8,920 nucleotides of DNA, taken from an uncultured Hyphomicrobiales bacterium. GTDB taxonomy: Bacteria; Pseudomonadota; Alphaproteobacteria; Rhizobiales; Xanthobacteraceae. Location: assembly GCA_903891395.1 (NCBI GenBank), contig CAITEM010000075.1:1-8920 (forward strand). Reading direction: 5' to 3'. The notes under the pieces are model-generated. The model had not been told where the DNA came from. It ran no database searches and was given only the letters and a program-made list of their open reading frames with translations. Every line of letters starts with the position of its first letter. Positions within the stretch are counted from its first letter, which is position 1. Both the position numbers and the translations under genes were made by a program. This document shows, piece by piece, positions 5,369 through 8,920 of the stretch.

Positions 5369-6486
5369 GATGCGGAAGCCTGGTCGTTGCCGCCCCACTC
5401 GCCCCAAGCGCCGTCATCGCGCATCATCTGCACCAGCATGCCTTCGCGCAGACCGCGGTCGGCGACGCGCAGCCGCGGACAAGGGAAGGCGCGGCGAATC
5501 GCCTCGAGAATGGCGCAGCCGGCCAGCACCAGATCGGCGCGCTCGGGGCCGATGCACGGGCTCGCCATGCGCTCGTCATAGCTCATGCTCAGCAGTTTCT
5601 CGTGAACCGCGTCGATTTCGGTGTCGTTCATCCAGCAGCCATCGACGCGGTTGCGGTCGTAGCGCTTCAGATTGAGATGGACGCCGGCGATGGTGGTCAC
5701 GGTGCCGGACGTACCGAGCATATGGACGCCGCACAAGCCGTCGCTGCCGTGATCGCGCGCGAAAGGCGCGATCTGCGCCGATACCTCCGCCACCATGTTC
5801 TCGTAAATTTCGCGCGTGACGTTGATACCGCCGTGCCGCTCGGCCAAAGTGACGACGCCGTTGGCCAGCGAAATCCAGCCGCGCATCTGCGGCACCGGCG
5901 GGCCGCGCAAGGTCGCGTGCGAACGATCGAGCCGCACCAGTTCGGACGAGCCACCGCCGATATCGAACAGCACGACACCTTCGGCCTGCGGGTCCATCAA
6001 AGGCGTGCAGCCGGTCGCGGCCAGCGTCGCCTCCGTCTCGCGATCGATGATTTCGAGCGAAAGGCCCAGTTCGTCGGCAACGCGGGCGAGGAATTCGTCG
6101 CCATTGCTTGCGGCGCGGCAGGCTTCGGTAGCGATCAGGCGGGTCCGGGTGACGCCGCGGTTCTTCATCTTGTTGCGGCAGATGGCGAGTGCCTCCATGG
6201 CGCGCTCGATGGCGGCCTCGCTCAGGCGGCCGGACGCCGAGACGCCCTCGCCCAGCCGGATAATGCGCGAAAAGGCATCCACGACCCGGAAACCGTCGCC
6301 CGCGGGGCGCGCCACCAGCAAACGGCAATTATTGGTGCCGAGATCGAGCGCGGCATAGGTCGGACCGCCCCGATCATTGCCGGAACCGGCATCGGGGCGT
6401 CCAGACGACCGCCGACCCCACGGGGGCCGCGTTTGCGGCGCCCGTTGGGGGTCGAGGCCTGGGTAGTCCCCGGCCTCGCCGCTCAT
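5365..6486 (-). CDS. ppx: Ppx/GppA family exopolyphosphatase / pppGpp phosphohydrolase
   Basis: Members remove terminal phosphate from polyphosphate or convert pppGpp to ppGpp, linking phosphate stores and the stringent response in the cytoplasm. The 373-residue product has the ASKHA (actin-like) fold motifs: phosphate-1 loop YAALDLGTNNCRLLVA (about 44-59), catalytic-region RETEA, phosphate-2 loop VVLFDIGGGSSELV, GTSGTVTTIAGV and the closing DRGLREGML. It stops after the two actin-like lobes and lacks the HD-type C-terminal domain of the ~510-residue E. coli Ppx, as is common in alphaproteobacteria. Ppx versus GppA specificity cannot be decided from sequence. Start ATG 6486 is chosen for its Shine-Dalgarno; no ATG, GTG or TTG codon is in frame between it and the conserved core. 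Residues 3-41 form a Gly/Pro/Arg-rich extension whose DNA is made of three inverted repeats. Its stop TGA overlaps the rlmE ATG. Confidence 0.92.
   Translation of the reverse strand: MSGEAGDYPGLDPQRAPQTRPPWGRRSSGRPDAGSGNDRGGPTYAALDLGTNNCRLLVARPAGDGFRVVDAFSRIIRLGEGVSASGRLSEAAIERAMEALAICRNKMKNRGVTRTRLIATEACRAASNGDEFLARVADELGLSLEIIDRETEATLAATGCTPLMDPQAEGVVLFDIGGGSSELVRLDRSHATLRGPPVPQMRGWISLANGVVTLAERHGGINVTREIYENMVAEVSAQIAPFARDHGSDGLCGVHMLGTSGTVTTIAGVHLNLKRYDRNRVDGCWMNDTEIDAVHEKLLSMSYDERMASPCIGPERADLVLAGCAILEAIRRAFPCPRLRVADRGLREGMLVQMMRDDGAWGEWGGNDQASAS
6368..6397 (-). repeat. inverted repeat 1 in the ppx N-terminal extension
   Basis: Plus-strand CCCCGAT-catt-GCCGG (6368-6383) pairs with CCGGCATCGGGG (6386-6397) around an AA loop. 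This gives 12 paired bases with one four-base bulge. It codes for roughly residues 30-40 of ppx, just before the first conserved motif. The ppx mRNA would form the same stem. Confidence 0.7.
6414..6453 (-). repeat. inverted repeat 2 in the ppx N-terminal extension
   Basis: GACCCCACGGGGGCCGC (6414-6430) and GCGGCGCCCGTTGGGGGTC (6435-6453) are nearly perfect reverse complements around a GTTT loop. One mismatch and a two-base bulge interrupt 16 paired bases. Coding position is about residues 12-25 of ppx. Of the three stems it has the most paired bases. Confidence 0.7.
6453..6478 (-). repeat. inverted repeat 3, immediately after the ppx start codon
   Basis: CGAGGCC (6453-6459) pairs with GGCCTCG (6472-6478). 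After a single T/C mismatch, an inner GGG/CCC stem (6461-6463 with 6468-6470) closes a four-base loop. It begins six bases inside the ppx coding region (residues 3-12), abuts inverted repeat 2, and could hinder or time translation initiation. Confidence 0.7.
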
Positions 6487-6679
6487 AATTTGCAACCTTC
6501 CTGCCGCCCTGTAGAATCGCCTTTCGGCGCCTCCCGGCGGCACGTATGTTCCACGTTCCCGAAAAGTGTAACAGCGCCTCCGCTTCGCGCAACCCTCGGC
6601 CCCAAAAGCTATTCTTGTCGAAGCGGCCCGGCTGCTCTATCTGGAGCTTCCCGACCCGCACAACCCCAGATGTACCGGC
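6487..6679. other. divergent intergenic region between ppx and the molybdenum hydroxylase gene
   Basis: The gap must hold the ppx leader (minus strand) and the 5' region of the molybdenum enzyme gene (plus strand). I see a direct GTTCC repeat (6548-6552 and 6555-6559) but no convincing -35/-10 pair or known operator. The plus frame leading into ATG 6680 is open back to TAA 6569-6571 without an ATG or GTG. A six-codon out-of-frame ORF (6670-6690) overlaps the real start. Confidence 0.4.
6496..6502 (-). promoter_or_regulatory. Shine-Dalgarno AGGAAGG fixing the ppx start at 6486
   Basis: The complement of 6496-6502 reads AGGAAGG, nine bases before the ATG (complement of 6484-6486). The frame is open further upstream to an ATG at 6543, but that one has no better site. 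The 6486 start is therefore preferred. Confidence 0.65.
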
Positions 6680-8920
6680 ATGGACGATAGAACCACCGCA
6701 GCCGCGCTGTCGTTGACCAAATTCGGCGTCGGTCAGCCAGTCCGCCGGACCGAAGACCCCAAGCTGGTGCGTGGCGAGGGACGCTACAACGACGATATCG
6801 GGCTGCAGGGCCAGGCTTATGCCGTCATGGTGCGCTCGTCGGAGCCGCACGGCATCATCAAAAGCATCGATACCACTGCGGCCAAGGCGATGCCGGGCGT
6901 GCTGGCGGTGCTGACCGCCGAGGACCTCAAGGGTTATGGCGGGCTGAAATGTCCGCTGCCGCTGAAAAACACGGACGGCTCCCCCATCAAATACCGGCCA
7001 CGCCCCGCGCTGGCGGATGACAAAGTGCGCTTCGTCGGCGATCCGGTTGCCTGCGTGGTGGCGGAAACCATCGCGCAAGGCAAAGACGCGGCCGAAGCCG
7101 TCGTGCTCGATATCGAGCCGCTGCCCGCGGTGGTCGGCGCACGCGACGCCGCCAAGCCCGGCGCGCCTCTGCTCTACGACGAAGCGCCCGGCAATATCGC
7201 GCTCGACTATCACTACGGCGACACGGCCAAAGTCGCCGACGCCTTCGCCAAGGCCGCGCGCGTCATCACCATGCCGCTGATCAATCAGCGCCTTGTGGTG
7301 AACTCGATCGAACCGCGTTCGGCGATCGGCGAATACGAAGCCGCGAGCGAAAAATGGACGCTGCATTCGTGCAGCCAGGGCGTGTTCGGCCTCAAGAACA
7401 TGCTAAAAGAAATTCTCGGCGCGCCGGCCGACAAAGTCCGCGTCCTCACCGGCAATGTCGGTGGCTCGTTCGGCATGAAGGCCGCGGCCTATCCGGAATA
7501 TGTCTGCATCCTGCATGCGGCCCGCATGCTCAAGCGTCCGGTGAAATGGACCGACGAGCGCTCCGGCAGCTTCATGTCCGACCATCAAGGCCGCGATTAC
7601 GACATGACCGTCGAGGTCGCTTTCGCCACGGATGGATTGATTCAGGCCGTGCGCCTCACCGGCTACGGCAATCTCGGCGGCTACTGCTCTGCCTTCGGCC
7701 CGCTGCTGCCGACGGTGAACGTGACCAAAAACATCATCAGCATGTACCGCACGCCGCTGCTGGAGGTGAACACACAATGCGTGTTCACCAACACCACGCT
7801 GGTATCGGCCTATCGCGGCGCCGGGCGCCCCGAAGGTTCGCTCAGCATGGAGCGCGTGATGGACTACGCCGCATCCGAACTCGGCATCGACCGGTTCGAA
7901 TTGCGCAAGCGCAACTTCATCAAAGCCAAGGAAATGCCGTTTGCCGCCGCGTCCGGCGTGACCTACGACTGCGGCGATTTCCCCGGCCTGTTCAAGGACG
8001 CGACCGAGCGCGCCGACGTCAAAAGCTTCAGCAAACGCAAACGCGAGAGCAAGCGCGGCGGCAAACTGCGCGGGCTTGGGCTCGCCTGCTACGTCGAAAC
8101 CACCGCGGCGATGACCACTGAAATGGGCGGCGTTCGCTTCGAGACCGACGGCACGGTGACGATCATCACCGGCACGCTCGACTACGGCCAGGGTCATGCC
8201 GCGGCCTTCGCCCAGGTTCTTACGGAGAAACTCGGTATTCCGTTCGACCGCGTTCGCCTTGTGCAGGGCGACAGCGATCAGCTCGTCACAGGCGGCGGCA
8301 CCGGCGGCTCGCGTTCGGCCATGCTCAGCGGCACCGCGATCGTACAAGCTTCCGAGAAGGTCATCGAAAACGGCAAGCAGATCGCCGCGCATGTTCTGGA
8401 AGCTTCCGCCGGCGACATCGAATTCAAGAGCGGCCGTTTCGTCATTGCCGGCACCGACCGTTCGGTCGGCATCATGGAATTGGCCGACCAGTTGCGCGCC
8501 GGCTTGAAGCTGCCGGACGGAGTGCCGTCGACGCTCGACGTCACGCATGTCACCGAGGCCGTTCCCGGCACTTATCCGAACGGTGTGCACATTGCCGAAG
8601 TCGAAATCGATACCGACACAGGCCTGACGCGCGTCGTGAAATACAACGCCGTCAATGATTTCGGCACGGTGATCAATCCGATGCTGGTCGAGGGCCAGAT
8701 CCATGGCGGCGTCATGCAGGGCCTTGGTCAGGTATTGCTGGAACAGGCGGTCTACGATTCCAGCGGCCAGTTGGTCACCGGCTCGTTCATGGATTACGCG
8801 ATGCCGCGCGCGCATGACGCGCCGATGATCAACGTGACAAACCACCCGGTGCCGACCAAATCCAATCCGCTCGGCGCCAAAGGATGCGGCGAGGCAGGCA
8901 CGTCCGGCGGTCTTCCCGCC
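6680..8920 (+). CDS. xanthine dehydrogenase/aldehyde oxidase family molybdopterin-binding large subunit (form II CoxL-like), 3' partial
   Basis: This is the catalytic large subunit of a molybdenum hydroxylase, a class that hydroxylates aldehydes, purines or N-heterocycles using Mo-molybdopterin cytosine dinucleotide. The 747 visible codons hold the N-terminal hammerhead domain (about 20-140, starting near VRRTEDPKLVRGEGRY) and the Mo-cofactor domains. Cofactor motifs are VGGSFGMK (260-267), AYRGAGRPEG (377-386), GTLDYGQGH (498-506) and GGGTGGSRS (538-546). The catalytic base Glu738 lies in KGCGEAG just before the edge. AYRGAGR marks form II; true CO dehydrogenase (form I) has AYRCSFR. Substrate is therefore not CO, and is otherwise unknown. 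Little is missing given a family length near 760-790. ATG 6680 is the only sensible start, but its Shine-Dalgarno is poor. The FAD and 2Fe-2S subunits expected as partners are not upstream and may follow downstream. Confidence 0.93.
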   Translation, partial: MDDRTTAAALSLTKFGVGQPVRRTEDPKLVRGEGRYNDDIGLQGQAYAVMVRSSEPHGIIKSIDTTAAKAMPGVLAVLTAEDLKGYGGLKCPLPLKNTDGSPIKYRPRPALADDKVRFVGDPVACVVAETIAQGKDAAEAVVLDIEPLPAVVGARDAAKPGAPLLYDEAPGNIALDYHYGDTAKVADAFAKAARVITMPLINQRLVVNSIEPRSAIGEYEAASEKWTLHSCSQGVFGLKNMLKEILGAPADKVRVLTGNVGGSFGMKAAAYPEYVCILHAARMLKRPVKWTDERSGSFMSDHQGRDYDMTVEVAFATDGLIQAVRLTGYGNLGGYCSAFGPLLPTVNVTKNIISMYRTPLLEVNTQCVFTNTTLVSAYRGAGRPEGSLSMERVMDYAASELGIDRFELRKRNFIKAKEMPFAAASGVTYDCGDFPGLFKDATERADVKSFSKRKRESKRGGKLRGLGLACYVETTAAMTTEMGGVRFETDGTVTIITGTLDYGQGHAAAFAQVLTEKLGIPFDRVRLVQGDSDQLVTGGGTGGSRSAMLSGTAIVQASEKVIENGKQIAAHVLEASAGDIEFKSGRFVIAGTDRSVGIMELADQLRAGLKLPDGVPSTLDVTHVTEAVPGTYPNGVHIAEVEIDTDTGLTRVVKYNAVNDFGTVINPMLVEGQIHGGVMQGLGQVLLEQAVYDSSGQLVTGSFMDYAMPRAHDAPMINVTNHPVPTKSNPLGAKGCGEAGTSGGLPA

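Noticed and set aside
6374..7366. A 330-codon minus-strand open frame spanning the ppx start, the intergenic gap and the molybdenum gene start.
   Set aside because: It crosses two well-supported genes and a gap, and has no domain signature.
7403..8845. A 480-codon minus-strand open frame opposite the molybdenum hydroxylase.
   Set aside because: It is His/Asp/Arg-rich shadow translation with no motifs. The plus-strand frame carries all the cofactor motifs across the same DNA.
6680..8920. Carbon monoxide dehydrogenase large subunit (coxL).
   Set aside because: The active-site loop reads AYRGAGR rather than AYRCSFR, so the form I CO-oxidising assignment is not supported.

Overview
The window is GC-rich, gene-dense DNA of alphaproteobacterial type. 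Gene content, protein sequence style and the pattern of intergenic sites suggest a Hyphomicrobiales member near Bradyrhizobium, Rhodopseudomonas or Xanthobacteraceae. That placement is inferred from protein style alone; no rRNA or other marker is present. No tRNA, rRNA, CRISPR array, insertion sequence or integrase was seen.

Layout from left to right: (1) the N-terminal part of guaB (IMP dehydrogenase) on the minus strand, running off the left edge; (2) a 253-base divergent intergenic region; (3) a complete DHA2-type MFS efflux transporter on the plus strand; (4) a 130-base regulatory gap with repeated TTAACCAT-type sites; (5) a large exported tetratricopeptide-repeat (TPR) gene on the plus strand, whose signal-peptide start is cut from the repeat domain by one in-frame TAG; (6) a minus-strand pair, ppx (exopolyphosphatase/pppGpp phosphohydrolase family) followed by rlmE (23S rRNA 2'-O-methyltransferase), joined by an ATGA overlap; (7) a 193-base divergent gap; (8) a plus-strand molybdopterin-binding large subunit of the xanthine dehydrogenase/aldehyde oxidase/CoxL superfamily, running off the right edge just after its catalytic glutamate.

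The genes are mostly core housekeeping functions: purine synthesis, rRNA modification, and polyphosphate or alarmone turnover. They are interleaved with accessory functions: efflux, an envelope TPR scaffold and a molybdenum hydroxylase. The clearest cooperating unit is ppx-rlmE, which probably shares an mRNA and may be translationally coupled. The TPR gene and rlmE converge so tightly that both stop codons sit in the same CTAG.

I found no convincing new defence or mobile system. The points most worth a second look are the amber codon in the TPR gene, three consecutive inverted repeats filling the N-terminal extension of ppx, the shared CTAG stop, and possible CtrA-type sites before the TPR gene.
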